A stretch of DNA of 64,000 nucleotides from Salinarimonas ramus (GCF_014645695.1 NZ_BMMF01000009.1:124001-188000); one strand, 5' to 3'. Positions 16,809 through 24,944 are shown, numbered from the stretch's first letter. Notes: generated by a model not told the origin, from the sequence alone. Made by a program: numbers and translations.

Positions 16809-19502
16809 TCAGCCGAGATCGAGCCGCACCACCTTGAGATCCGGGTCGTCCTTGTCCGCGCGGATCTCGAAGCCGAGCTGCTTGCACATCTCGAGCATGG
16901 TGCGGTTCTCGCGCAGGACCTGGCCCTCGACATGGGCGAGGCCCTCGGCCTTGGCCCAGTCGATCATCAGCTGCATCAGGCGCCAGCCGAGCCCGATGCC
17001 CTTGAGGTCCGAGCGCAGCAGGATCGCGTATTCCCCGCTCTCGTGGTTCGCGTCGGCGTGGAGGCGCACCGCGCCCATCATCTCGCCGGTCTCGGCATCC
17101 ACCGCCACGAAGGCGATGGCGCGGGCGTAGTCGAGCTGGGTCAGGCGCGCGATGAAGGAATGGGAGAAGTCCTTCACCGGCGCGAAGAAGCGCAGCCGCA
17201 GGTCCTCGTCGGTGACGCGCTTGAAGAAGGCGAGGAACAGCTCCTCGTCCTCCGGCCGGACGGGCCGCACGAAGACGGTGCGCTCTGCGGAGAGCTCCAT
17301 CGTCCGCTCCCATTCCACCGGATACGGCCGCACGGCGAAGCTCGCATGCGGCGCGCTCGCCCGCTTGCCGCTCACGGGCGCGACGGCGACGCGGGCGTCC
17401 ACCGCGATGACGCCGTCCTTGTCGGCGAGGAAGGGGTTGATGTCGAGCTCGCGCACCTCCGGCAGGTCGGCGGCGAGCTGCGAGAGCTTCACGAGGACGA
17501 GCTTCACCGCCTCGATATCGGCGGCGGGCACGTCGCGATAGGCGGCGAGCACGCGCGAGACGCGTGTGCGCGAAACGAGCGTCTGCGCGAGGTTCATGTC
17601 GAGCGGCGGGAGCGCGAGCGCCTTGTCGTTGATCACCTCCACCGCCGTGCCGCCGCGCCCGAAGACGATGACGGGGCCGAACGTGTCGTCGTGCGCGATG
17701 CCGGCGATGAGCTCGCGCGCCTTGGGCTTGCGCACCATGGGCTGGACCGTGACGCCGGTGATGCGCGCGTCCGGCTTGCGCGCGGCGGCGCGGGCCAGGA
17801 TCTCGCGCGTGGCCTCCTCGACCGCCTGCACGCTGGTGAGGTCGAGCGAGACGCCGCCGATGTCGGACTTGTGCACGATGTCGGGAGAGAGGATCTTCAC
17901 CGCCACCGTGCCACCCGCCTCGACGAAGGGCCGCGCCGCGGCGCCCGCTTCCTCCGGCGTGCGGGCGAGGCTCACCGGCGCGTCGGGGATCGCGTAGGCG
18001 GAAAGCAGGCGCGAGACCTCCATCGGGTCGAGCCAGGTGCGGCCTTCCACCACCACGGTCTCGACGATGGCGCGCGCGGCGGCGCGATCGGGCGCGAAGT
18101 CCCGGGGCAGGCTGGCGGGCGTCTGCATCAGCAGGTCCTGCGCCTCGCGCCAGCGGACGAGGTGCATGAAGCCCTGCACGGCGTCCGCCTCGGTGGCGAA
18201 ATGCGGGATGCCCGCCGCCTCGAAGGCGCGCCCCGCCTCCGGATGCTCGCCCAGCCACACCGCGAAGACGGGCTTGGCGCGAAACGCCTTCGCGCGATGA
18301 CGCTGCACCGTCTCCACCACCGCCTGCGCCGCCGCCGGCGCGGAGGCCAGAGCGGTGGGCACGTTGAGGACGAGGATCGCGTCGTTGGCGGGGTCGTCGA
18401 GCAGCGCCTCGAGCGAGGATGCGTAGCGCCGCGCATCGGCGTCGCCGATGATGTCGACGGGATTGCCCCGCGACCACGTGTCGGGCAGGACGCCGTCGAG
18501 GGCGGTGATCGTGTCCGGCGACACCTCGGCGAGGCGCCCGCCGCGATCGATCAGCCGGTCGACGGCGAGCACGCCGACGCCACCGCCGTTGGTGAGGATG
18601 GCGAGGCGGTTGCCGGGAAAGGGTTTTTGGCGCGAGAGCGTCTCGGCGGCGGCGAAGAGCTCGTCGAGATCGTAGACCCGCAGCAGGCCCGCGCGCCGGA
18701 AGGCCGCCTCGTAGACCGCGTCCGATCCCGCGAGCGCGCCGGTATGCGTCGCCGCCGCCTTGGCGCCCTGCGCGTGGCGGCCGGACTTGATCACGACGAC
18801 GGGCTTCGAGCGCGAGGCGGCGCGAGCGGCGGACATGAACTTGCGCGCCGCGTTGATCGATTCGACGTAGAGCAGGATCGCGCGGGTGTTCCGGTCGGCG
18901 GCGAAATAGTCGAGGCAATCGCCGAAATCGACGTCCACCTTGTCGCCGAGCGAGACCACCGCCGAGAAACCGACGTTGCGCTGCGCGCCCCATTCGACGA
19001 GGCCCGCGGCGATGGCGCCCGATTGCGAGATCAGCGCGAGGTCGCCCGGGAGCGGCGGGTTCGCCGCGAAGCTCGCGTCGAGCCCCGCGCGCGGCGCCAT
19101 GACGCCCAGGCAATTGGGGCCCACCAGCCGCAAGCCGTGGCGCCGCGCGCGCTGGCGCGCGTCCTCGGCCAACGAACCCGGGCCGTGGCCGAGCCCCGCC
19201 GTGATGACGATCGCCGCGCACGCGCCGATCCGCCCCGCCTCCTCGACGATGTCGGGCACGGCGGCGGGCGGCGCGGCGATCACGACGAGATCGGGCGCCT
19301 CCGTCATGTCGGAGAGCCGCGCCACGCAAGGCTTTCCGTCGATCTCGCGATGGCGCGGATTGACCGGCGTGATCGGCCCCGCGAAGCCCGCGCGCGAGAG
19401 GTTGCGCAGGACGGTGCGCCCGAGCGAGCCCTCCCGCGGGCTCGCGCCGACGAGCGCGATGGAGCGCGGCGCGAACAGCTTGTCGAGGCGATAGGTGCTC
19501 AT
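16809..19502 (-). CDS. Acyl-CoA synthetase (NDP-forming) fused to a GNAT acetyltransferase (Pat/AcP-like)
   Basis: This 897-residue protein has the domain order of the lysine acetyltransferase Pat: CoA-binding domain (VALVGASPREGSLG near residue 15), succinyl-CoA-ligase-like domains (to about 460), ATP-grasp (about 490-700) and a C-terminal GNAT domain (about 735-890, motif LKGIGLGWRL). Pat-type enzymes acetylate and switch off acetyl-CoA synthetase and related enzymes. The segment AATHTGALAGSDAVYEAAF keeps a histidine (H253) at the position phosphorylated in active ADP-forming synthetases, which I recall is lost in Salmonella Pat. It might therefore still be an active synthetase. The ATG follows a GGAGGAG ribosome site. 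A possible -35 TTGACG lies at 19569-19574, but no convincing -10 accompanies it. Confidence 0.9.
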   Translation of the reverse strand: MSTYRLDKLFAPRSIALVGASPREGSLGRTVLRNLSRAGFAGPITPVNPRHREIDGKPCVARLSDMTEAPDLVVIAAPPAAVPDIVEEAGRIGACAAIVITAGLGHGPGSLAEDARQRARRHGLRLVGPNCLGVMAPRAGLDASFAANPPLPGDLALISQSGAIAAGLVEWGAQRNVGFSAVVSLGDKVDVDFGDCLDYFAADRNTRAILLYVESINAARKFMSAARAASRSKPVVVIKSGRHAQGAKAAATHTGALAGSDAVYEAAFRRAGLLRVYDLDELFAAAETLSRQKPFPGNRLAILTNGGGVGVLAVDRLIDRGGRLAEVSPDTITALDGVLPDTWSRGNPVDIIGDADARRYASSLEALLDDPANDAILVLNVPTALASAPAAAQAVVETVQRHRAKAFRAKPVFAVWLGEHPEAGRAFEAAGIPHFATEADAVQGFMHLVRWREAQDLLMQTPASLPRDFAPDRAAARAIVETVVVEGRTWLDPMEVSRLLSAYAIPDAPVSLARTPEEAGAAARPFVEAGGTVAVKILSPDIVHKSDIGGVSLDLTSVQAVEEATREILARAAARKPDARITGVTVQPMVRKPKARELIAGIAHDDTFGPVIVFGRGGTAVEVINDKALALPPLDMNLAQTLVSRTRVSRVLAAYRDVPAADIEAVKLVLVKLSQLAADLPEVRELDINPFLADKDGVIAVDARVAVAPVSGKRASAPHASFAVRPYPVEWERTMELSAERTVFVRPVRPEDEELFLAFFKRVTDEDLRLRFFAPVKDFSHSFIARLTQLDYARAIAFVAVDAETGEMMGAVRLHADANHESGEYAILLRSDLKGIGLGWRLMQLMIDWAKAEGLAHVEGQVLRENRTMLEMCKQLGFEIRADKDDPDLKVVRLDLG

Positions 19503-19645
19503 GGTCGGGCTCTCCTCCGGAGGCGGGGCGAGATCAGCGTTCGCATGGGAGACGCGCGTGCGACGGTGCGTCAAGCCGAGGAGATGGAGCAGGGTTCGGC
19601 GACGGGCGTGCGACGCGCGGTCGCCGCACGCGCCGCTCCTCGACG

Positions 19646-20236
19646 TCATCCGCGCACGAGCGACAGGACGAGAGCATCGTAGGTGGTGCCCAGCGCCTCG
19701 AGCTCGTCCGCGAGCGTCGCCTGCGAGGCGGCGAGGCCCTCGCGCCGGCTCGCGTGGGCGCGCTCGATCGCGAGGAGCTCGGCGTAGAGCGGCTCGATCA
19801 CGGCACGCGCGGCACGTCCGGCGGGGCGGCGGCTCGAATGATAGCCGACGATGCGTCCACTCCCGTCGAGGCTCGGCGTCACGTGGGCGAGCACCCAGTA
19901 ATTCGCGCCGTCGGCGGCGAGGTTGTTCACGTAGGCGAAGACCTCGCGCCGGGCCTCGATCTCCCGCCACAGATGGGCGAAGACGCAGCGCGGCATGTCG
20001 GGATGGCGGATGATCGAATGCGGCGCGCCGATCGCGTCCGCCTCCTCGAGCGCCGCCATGGCGAGGAAGGTCGGGTTGGCGTAGGTGATGCGGCCCGTCG
20101 TGTCCGTCTTGGTGACGATGATCGCGCCGGGCGGGAAGGGGCGCTCGACGCCCGTCGGGACGACGACGCGATCGAGGCGGCGCGGCGGCCGCGCCCGCGC
20201 GGCCCCGCGCGACGGGAAGATGGAACGCATGAACAC
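19646..20236 (-). CDS. Stand-alone Aer-type PAS domain protein
   Basis: A 196-residue cytoplasmic protein whose residues about 35-160 match the FAD-binding PAS domain of the aerotaxis receptor Aer. The motif series is IVTKTDTTGRITYANPTFL, then HSIIRHPDMPRCVF, then ANYWVLAHVTPSLDGSGRIV and YHSSRRPAG. It ends about 35 residues later in a helical tail and has no HAMP, methyl-accepting, kinase or GGDEF output domain. A redox or oxygen sensing role is inferred from the domain. A GTG start is chosen because AGGAAGG lies 9 bases upstream; an in-frame ATG two codons later is the alternative. The ribosome site lies in a hairpin. Confidence 0.8.
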   Translation of the reverse strand: MFMRSIFPSRGAARARPPRRLDRVVVPTGVERPFPPGAIIVTKTDTTGRITYANPTFLAMAALEEADAIGAPHSIIRHPDMPRCVFAHLWREIEARREVFAYVNNLAADGANYWVLAHVTPSLDGSGRIVGYHSSRRPAGRAARAVIEPLYAELLAIERAHASRREGLAASQATLADELEALGTTYDALVLSLVRG

Positions 20237-20245
20237 GGGACCGTG

Positions 20246-20275
20246 CCTTCCTCGGCCGTTGCGACGCGAGGAAGG
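20246..20275 (-). promoter_or_regulatory. Inverted repeat sequestering the ribosome site of the PAS gene
   Basis: CCTTCCTCG and CGAGGAAGG form a perfect 9-bp stem around a 12-base loop. On the minus-strand transcript the 3' arm contains GAGGAAGG, the ribosome-binding site of the PAS gene, 9 bases before its GTG. When folded, the stem would hide the site, so it may act as a translational switch. It could equally be only the 3' end of the upstream transglycosylase message. Confidence 0.5.
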
Positions 20276-20324
20276 CTAGACGGCGCGGGTCGTCCGCGCC
20301 GTGATCTCGATCAAGGGCGGCGCT

Positions 20325-21674
20325 TCAGGAGCCGCGTCTCGCCCGCGGCGGCAGCGGCACGGTCTCGCCGTCGGCTCCCGTGACGGTGGCGAGCGCGAGG
20401 AGCTCCTCCTCGGGCGCCTCGTCGGCCTCGCTCCCGTCGGCCTCGCGCGAGAGCCCGAGCTTGGCGTAGACGGCGCTGCCGTGATGGAGCAGGCGGGCGA
20501 GCATGCGCGCGCGGGCCGACTCGCCCAGCGGATCGACGCTCACGTAGCGGTCGATGCGCTCGCCGATCATGCCGGCGAAGCGCGCGTCCACCTCCGCGAA
20601 GGAGAGCGGCCGGCGGCGATCGCCGCGCTCGTAGAAGATGGTGCGGTTCGCCCGCGCCGCCGCGGCGAAGGCCTCCGCCGCCTTCGCGTCCGGATCGGCA
20701 TCCTTGGCGGCGAGGAAGATCTCGGCGCCGGCCGGCCCTAGGAAATGCGCGAGATAGAGCTCGTGCGGGGCGAGCCCGCGCCCGATCGCCGCCTCGATGC
20801 GGGCGCGATCGCGCGCCAGCATCTCGCCGGCCATGAGCCCCGAGAGCAGCGGATCGCGGCGCAATCCCAGGATCTCGGCACGCCGCTCCTCGTCCTCGAC
20901 GCGATAGCGCCCGTCCGCGCCGCGGACGATGTCGTCCGCTTCCTCCGAGAGGCCGTGCGCGTCGCCGAAATGGTAGACGACGTCGAGCCAGGTCTGCTCG
21001 ATGAACTGATAGAGCCCCTCCGCCGAGGAGGTGCTCGCGCCGACGCCCGGGCGCAGGCTCGATTCCTTGTCGGCGAGCGCCAGCATGTAGACGGGGTCGA
21101 CGCCGGTCCGTGCGGCGGCGCTGCGTACGGCGGTCACGATCCAGCGCTCGACGCGCATGGCGCCGAATCGCACGGTGCGCCGCTCCTCGGCGAGCGCCAG
21201 GAGCGCGTCGCGCTTGGCCGCGTAGGCGGCGGCGAGCCGTGCACCGACGCTCTCGCCGAGAGAACCGTCGAGGCTCGGGAACAGGTCGGGCAGAACATGC
21301 GTTAAAGCGCCGTCGAGGGCCGTGCTCACGAGCGCCACCGGTGCGAGGCCGGGGACGCAGCAGGGTGCCGGCGTCGAGGCGACGCGCGCCGCGGCAGGCG
21401 TCGGCGGAGCCGGCGTGGGCGGGGCCGCGAGCGACCCGGTGACGTCCACGAGGTCCGGGACCGAGGCCAGGAGGTCGGCGACGGGCGCGCGTGCGCCGTT
21501 CACCGCCACGAGATTGGCCGCGAGCCCGAGAGACAGGGCCGCGGCGAGACGGATGGTGCCGGAAGCGGCGCCCGTCCCGCGCGCACGAACGCTCTCGCGT
21601 CCGCACACGTGCGCTCCGTCGGCAACCGGCCGACGGCCCGCGGCGCCCGCCGGCGCCGTGATCGCATGCGTCAT
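20325..21674 (-). CDS. Transglycosylase SLT domain protein
   Basis: This 449-residue protein should cleave the glycan strands of peptidoglycan. A hydrophobic segment near residues 41-60 after a basic N-terminus would export or anchor it. A Pro/Thr/Ala-rich linker (APPTPAPPTPA) follows. The lysozyme-like catalytic block is VDPVYMLALADKESSLRPG, with the glutamate of KES as the expected acid, and then SAEGLYQFIEQTWLDVV. A long C-terminal region after about residue 290 includes HELYLAHFLGPAGAEIFLAA, the pattern seen in alphaproteobacterial lytic transglycosylases. It is on the same strand as, and 88 bases upstream of, the PAS gene. Confidence 0.85.
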   Translation of the reverse strand: MTHAITAPAGAAGRRPVADGAHVCGRESVRARGTGAASGTIRLAAALSLGLAANLVAVNGARAPVADLLASVPDLVDVTGSLAAPPTPAPPTPAAARVASTPAPCCVPGLAPVALVSTALDGALTHVLPDLFPSLDGSLGESVGARLAAAYAAKRDALLALAEERRTVRFGAMRVERWIVTAVRSAAARTGVDPVYMLALADKESSLRPGVGASTSSAEGLYQFIEQTWLDVVYHFGDAHGLSEEADDIVRGADGRYRVEDEERRAEILGLRRDPLLSGLMAGEMLARDRARIEAAIGRGLAPHELYLAHFLGPAGAEIFLAAKDADPDAKAAEAFAAAARANRTIFYERGDRRRPLSFAEVDARFAGMIGERIDRYVSVDPLGESARARMLARLLHHGSAVYAKLGLSREADGSEADEAPEEELLALATVTGADGETVPLPPRARRGS

Positions 21675-21875
21675 TCCACCCCTCGGAGAAAAGTGCGCCG
21701 CGACTCGGGCGCCCCTGAACCGCGTTCAGCCATCGCCCGTCATTTCGGCGGCAATGGGTCAGCGTGGCCGTGCGCGGGTTGCGACGGTCCGTCGCGTCAT
21801 CGAAAAGCCGCGGATCGCGTGTAGACGATCGGTCCATCGGTCATGCGGTGTGGTCGGGTGGTGCGGGAGGCCTTC

Positions 21876-22115
21876 ATGGGTGCGGGTGCGAGCTTCAACG
21901 TCTTCCGCCGCCTCGATGCGCCGGAGCTGCGCTGCGCCGTGCCGGAGGACCGCGCGGTGCCCGCCTTCATCGAGGCCAAGGGCTGGGTGTTCGAGCGCCG
22001 TCTCGACGGCGGCACGCCGCGCCCGCGCGGCTTCGACGTCCGCGCCGCCGACGTGGTGGCGCGCTGGAACGGCTTTTATCTCTTCGAGACCTGGGCCCGC
22101 GACGAGGCGCGGTGA
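21876..22115 (+). CDS. Small protein of unknown function (79 aa)
   Basis: The frame encodes 79 residues starting MGAGASFNVFRRLDAPELRC and ending LFETWARDEAR, with no membrane segment or signal peptide. A GGGAGG ribosome site ends 5 bases before the ATG at 21876, favouring this start over an in-frame ATG 11 codons upstream. Its GC content and codon pattern match its neighbours. I recognise no family. It is divergent from the transglycosylase gene and converges on the small membrane-protein pair. Confidence 0.6.
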   Translation: MGAGASFNVFRRLDAPELRCAVPEDRAVPAFIEAKGWVFERRLDGGTPRPRGFDVRAADVVARWNGFYLFETWARDEAR

Positions 22116-22140
22116 TTCGAGCGCCGGGCCGCGCGCGGGA

Positions 22141-22452
22141 TCAGGCGACGTCCTCGGGGACGAGGGCGTGGAGGGAATAGAGCACGCCCGCCAGCCCAGC
22201 GACGATGGCGAAGAGTCGCGTGTCGCCGATCAGCTCCATCACCGAGGGGTAGACCACTCCCATAAGCAGGAGGAGCGAGACCGCGAGGGTCAAGCCGTCG
22301 AAGACGCGCTTCACGCCGCCTCCGAGCGAGCGGCCGAGCGGCTTGCCCACTCGGCGCATGCGAATCAGCTCCAGCAGGTAGCCCATCACCACGTATCCGG
22401 CCGTGATCGCGAGCGTCCACGCGAAGAGTTCGTTGTGGTCGGCGGGGATCAC
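22141..22452 (-). CDS. Small integral membrane protein (103 aa), translationally coupled
   Basis: The sequence starts GTG (VIPADHNELFAWTLAITAG), and its start overlaps the stop of the gene upstream in a GTGA junction. It has hydrophobic segments near residues 8-28, 51-70 and 77-95, with a basic loop (RMRRVGKPLGRSLGGGVKRV) between the first two. No family was recognised. The upstream partner encodes a second small membrane protein, so the two may act as a hetero-oligomer. Confidence 0.65.
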   Translation of the reverse strand: MIPADHNELFAWTLAITAGYVVMGYLLELIRMRRVGKPLGRSLGGGVKRVFDGLTLAVSLLLLMGVVYPSVMELIGDTRLFAIVAGLAGVLYSLHALVPEDVA

Positions 22453-22658
22453 GCGTGGCGCGCCGATCGGAACTCGAGCACGAGCCCGAGGAGCGCACCT
22501 CCCGCGAAAGCCGCCACTTGCATCGGCTCGGGATAGGGAAGCGCGAGCAGATGGGCGGCCGTGCCGACGCCCGCCAGCGCCAGGCCACCGAACCCGATCG
22601 CCGCCCGCAGCGCGCGGGGCACCATCGCTTCGCGCCGGCTCTCGCCGATCCGCGCCAT
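22449..22658 (-). CDS. Small integral membrane protein (69 aa)
   Basis: The protein MARIGESRREAMVPRALRAA and onward has two predicted membrane helices (about residues 18-36 and 45-62) and ends EFRSARHA. The ATG at 22658 has GGAAGG about 5 bases upstream; a GTG two codons earlier is also open. Its stop overlaps the start of the next gene by 4 bases. No homologue is recognised. The length is close to what two helices need. Confidence 0.6.
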   Translation of the reverse strand: MARIGESRREAMVPRALRAAIGFGGLALAGVGTAAHLLALPYPEPMQVAAFAGGALLGLVLEFRSARHA

Positions 22659-22760
22659 TGCCACCTTCCGTCATCACGCGACCGATCTGCACTATGTCGT
22701 TGCCGCTCATCGTTCGTCAAGGATGGCGAGGTCCGCTCGGCCCGTGGCGCCGCCCGGCGC

Positions 22761-22789
22761 TTGTCCGTGCGCGCACGCGCGCCTATGGT
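22761..22789 (+). promoter_or_regulatory. Probable sigma-70 promoter of yicC-gmk
   Basis: A -35 box TTGTCC and a -10 box TATGGT are separated by exactly 17 bases. Transcription would begin near 22796, about 30 bases before the yicC start. This is one of the better promoter matches in the window. Confidence 0.5.
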
Positions 22790-22825
22790 CCGCGCGCTCG
22801 AAGACAGCTCGGGAGACGCACGCTC

Positions 22826-23710
22826 TTGGCCATCGCCAGCATGACCGGATTCGCCCGCGAGGCGGGCGCCACGGGCGCCACGCTCTGGGCGCTCGAAGCG
22901 AAGTCCGTGAACGGGCGCTCGCTCGACGTACGTCCGCGCACGCCGCCGGGCTTCGACGCCGTGGCCGAGGAGGCGCGCCGCGTGCTCTCGCAGGCGCTCG
23001 CCCGCGGCCAGGTGCAGCTCTCGCTGACGCTCCAGCGCGCGGCCGGCGCGCCGAAGGTGCGGGTCAATCGCGAGGTCCTGCAGAGCGTGCTCGACGCGCT
23101 CGCCGATCTGCGCGTGCCCGACGGCGTCGCCCCGGCTTCCCTCGACGGGCTGCTGTCGCTGCGCGGCGTCGTCGAGCTCGAGGAGGGGGATGCGACGGGC
23201 GATCCCGCGGCGCTCGAGGCGGACCTGCGCGCGGCGTTGCCGCGTCTCGCGGACGCCCTCGTCGCCGCGCGGCGCGACGAGGGCGCGGCGCTCGAGGCCG
23301 TGATCGAGGGCCACCTCGCCACCATCGCCGATCTCGTGGCGCAGGCGGAGGCGCATCCCGGCCGCAGCGCCGAGGCGATCCGCGCCCGCCTCGCCGCGCA
23401 AGTCGAGGCGCTGATGGAGGCGAGCACCGGCCTCGATCCCGCGCGGCTGCACCAGGAGGCGGCCCTGATCGCGACCCGCGCCGACATTCGCGAGGAGCTG
23501 GATCGGCTCGTCGCGCACGTGGCGCAGGCCCGCGCGCTGCTCGCCGAGGGCGGCGCGGTTGGGCGGCGCCTCGACTTTCTCGCCCAGGAATTCGGCCGCG
23601 AGGCCAACACGCTCTGCGCCAAGGCCAACGACGTCGCCCTCTCGCAGATCGGGCTTTCCCTGAAGCACGTCGTCGACCAGCTGCGCGAGCAGGTCCAGAA
23701 CGTGGAGTGA
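22826..23710 (+). CDS. yicC: YicC/YloC family endoribonuclease
   Basis: This 294-residue protein belongs to the YicC family, whose E. coli member is an endoribonuclease involved in small-RNA turnover. The N-terminal SMTGFAREAG signature and the C-terminal DUF1732 block (RRLDFLAQEFGREANTLCAK with DVALSQIGLSLK) are both present. I chose the TTG at 22826 because it gives MAIASMTGFAR, the usual N-terminal length, and has GGGAGA 9 bases upstream; the ATG at 22841 would cut into the signature. gmk begins 4 bases after the stop, a gene pair seen in many proteobacteria. Confidence 0.92.
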   Translation: MAIASMTGFAREAGATGATLWALEAKSVNGRSLDVRPRTPPGFDAVAEEARRVLSQALARGQVQLSLTLQRAAGAPKVRVNREVLQSVLDALADLRVPDGVAPASLDGLLSLRGVVELEEGDATGDPAALEADLRAALPRLADALVAARRDEGAALEAVIEGHLATIADLVAQAEAHPGRSAEAIRARLAAQVEALMEASTGLDPARLHQEAALIATRADIREELDRLVAHVAQARALLAEGGAVGRRLDFLAQEFGREANTLCAKANDVALSQIGLSLKHVVDQLREQVQNVE

Positions 23711-23714
23711 CGAG

Positions 23715-24398
23715 ATGGTCTCCGAGGACGCCCCCCGCGACGCGAGCGGCCGCACCCGCCGCGGCGTGATGCTGATCATCGCCTCGCCCTCCGGGGCGGG
23801 CAAGTCGACGCTCTCGCGCCTGCTGCTCCAGACCGACAAGGACATCGCCATGTCCGTCTCGGTGACGACGCGCCCGCGCCGCCCCTCGGAGGTGGACGGC
23901 GTGCACTATCGCTTCATCGCCGAGCGCGACTTCCTCCTCATGCGCGAGCGCGGAGAATTGCTCGAGCACGCCGAGGTGCACGGCAATTTCTACGGCACGC
24001 CGCGCGCGCCGGTGGAGGCGGCGCTGGAGGACGGGCGCGACATCCTCTTCGACATCGACGTCCAGGGCACGCTGCAGCTCTACGAGACCATGCGGCCCGA
24101 CGTGGCCAGCGTCTTCATCCTGCCCCCCTCCATCGCCGAGCTGGAGAAGCGCCTCGCGCGGCGCGCGGAGGACGATCAGGCCACCATCCGCCGTCGCCTG
24201 CGCACGGCGCTCGGCGAGATCGAGCGCTGGCGCGACTACGACTACGTGCTCGTCAACGACGACCTGGAGCGCACCTTCCACGATCTCGAGGCGATCCTGA
24301 AGGCCGAGCGCGTCCGCCGCACCCGCCGCGACAACCTCGTGCCCTTGGTGGAGACGCTGACGCGGGACCTGGGCGAGGTGCTGTCGCGGGAGGGGTGA
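23715..24398 (+). CDS. gmk: Guanylate kinase
   Basis: Gmk phosphorylates GMP to GDP with ATP, an essential step in nucleotide and ppGpp metabolism. The 227-residue protein has the P-loop SPSGAGKST (K30). GMP-binding motifs are SVTTRPRRPSEVDGVHY and FIAERDF, followed by EHAEVHGNFYGTP and DIDVQGTLQLYE. The lid region holds RRAEDD. An N-terminal extension of about 15 residues precedes the core. It follows yicC by 4 bases and is the last gene of that operon; a palindromic repeat lies 32 bases after its stop. Confidence 0.97.
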   Translation: MVSEDAPRDASGRTRRGVMLIIASPSGAGKSTLSRLLLQTDKDIAMSVSVTTRPRRPSEVDGVHYRFIAERDFLLMRERGELLEHAEVHGNFYGTPRAPVEAALEDGRDILFDIDVQGTLQLYETMRPDVASVFILPPSIAELEKRLARRAEDDQATIRRRLRTALGEIERWRDYDYVLVNDDLERTFHDLEAILKAERVRRTRRDNLVPLVETLTRDLGEVLSREG

Positions 24399-24430
24399 GC
24401 GGGCGGGCGGCGCGAGGCCCTCAACGGCGT

Positions 24431-24475
24431 TCGCCCCCTCCGGTCCGCTTCGCGGCCCACCTCCCCTGCGGGGAG
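24431..24475. repeat. Short GC-rich palindromic intergenic repeat, copy 2
   Basis: A 45-base unit starting TCGCCCCCTCCGGTCCGC and ending CTCCCCTGCGGGGAG. It is the same as the copy at 24889-24933 except for one base (T for A at position 9) and in the same orientation. It can fold into two hairpins, GGTCCGC/GCGGCC and CTCCCC/GGGGAG. It may end the yicC-gmk transcript. Confidence 0.8.
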
Positions 24476-24506
24476 ATGCCTGCGTCGGCATGCGGCGGGC
24501 CCAAGC

Positions 24507-24535
24507 GTGACAATGACGCAATAGCAATTTAAGGT
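24507..24535 (+). promoter_or_regulatory. Possible promoter of the small secreted protein gene
   Basis: GTGACA and TAAGGT are spaced by 17 bases in an AT-richer stretch just after the repeat. The ATG is 33 bases downstream. The -10 match is only partial. Confidence 0.33.
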
Positions 24536-24568
24536 GATGCACGCAAACGACCACATGAAGGAGCGTGC

Positions 24569-24886
24569 ATGTCCTGTCGCAATATCTTTCCCGCCCTCGT
24601 GCTTGCGGCGGTCATCGTTCCATCGAATGCCCGCGCGGACATCGATCCTCCGGCCGTCTACCACGCCTGCGATGAGGCAGCCGTCGATGTCGGCTTCGCC
24701 AGAGCGGGTCTGCCGAGCAGAATTCAGGCGTCGGTCGTCTCGCAGGTTGCTGGAAGATGGCAGGGAACGAGGATGGTCGTTCTCAATGCCCCGACTAACA
24801 CGGGTCACGTCTTCTGCATGACGACGCTTGAGATGGACGTCAAGCTCTACAAGTTCGATGGGCGCGAAATCATCGCGCGGGACTGA
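24569..24886 (+). CDS. Small secreted protein of unknown function (105 aa)
   Basis: The 105-residue precursor has a typical signal peptide (MSCRNIFPALVLAAVIVPSN, probable cleavage at ARA-DIDPP). The mature part of about 80 residues contains two cysteines, in YHACDEAAV and GHVFCMTT, that could form a disulphide. It ends in the lysine-rich segment MDVKLYKFDGREIIARD. AAGGAG lies 7 bases before the ATG. The gene is visibly less GC-rich than its neighbours and sits between two near-identical direct repeats, which suggests separate arrival. No family was recognised. Confidence 0.7.
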   Translation: MSCRNIFPALVLAAVIVPSNARADIDPPAVYHACDEAAVDVGFARAGLPSRIQASVVSQVAGRWQGTRMVVLNAPTNTGHVFCMTTLEMDVKLYKFDGREIIARD

Positions 24887-24888
24887 AA

Positions 24889-24933
24889 TCGCCCCCACCG
24901 GTCCGCTTCGCGGCCCACCTCCCCTGCGGGGAG
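24889..24933. repeat. Short GC-rich palindromic intergenic repeat, copy 3
   Basis: This 45-base copy matches 24431-24475 at 44 of 45 positions and is in direct orientation. It sits between the converging ends of the small secreted protein gene and the ETF-QO gene. The right arm CCTCCCC-TGC-GGGGAGG forms a 7-bp stem. Confidence 0.8.
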
Positions 24934-24944
24934 GCTTTCCACCC

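Noticed and set aside
22453-22710. N-terminal extension of the 103-residue membrane protein to 189 residues
   Set aside because: The extra residues are Arg/Gly-rich shadow sequence of the overlapping upstream gene; the GTGA junction gives a natural start at 22452.
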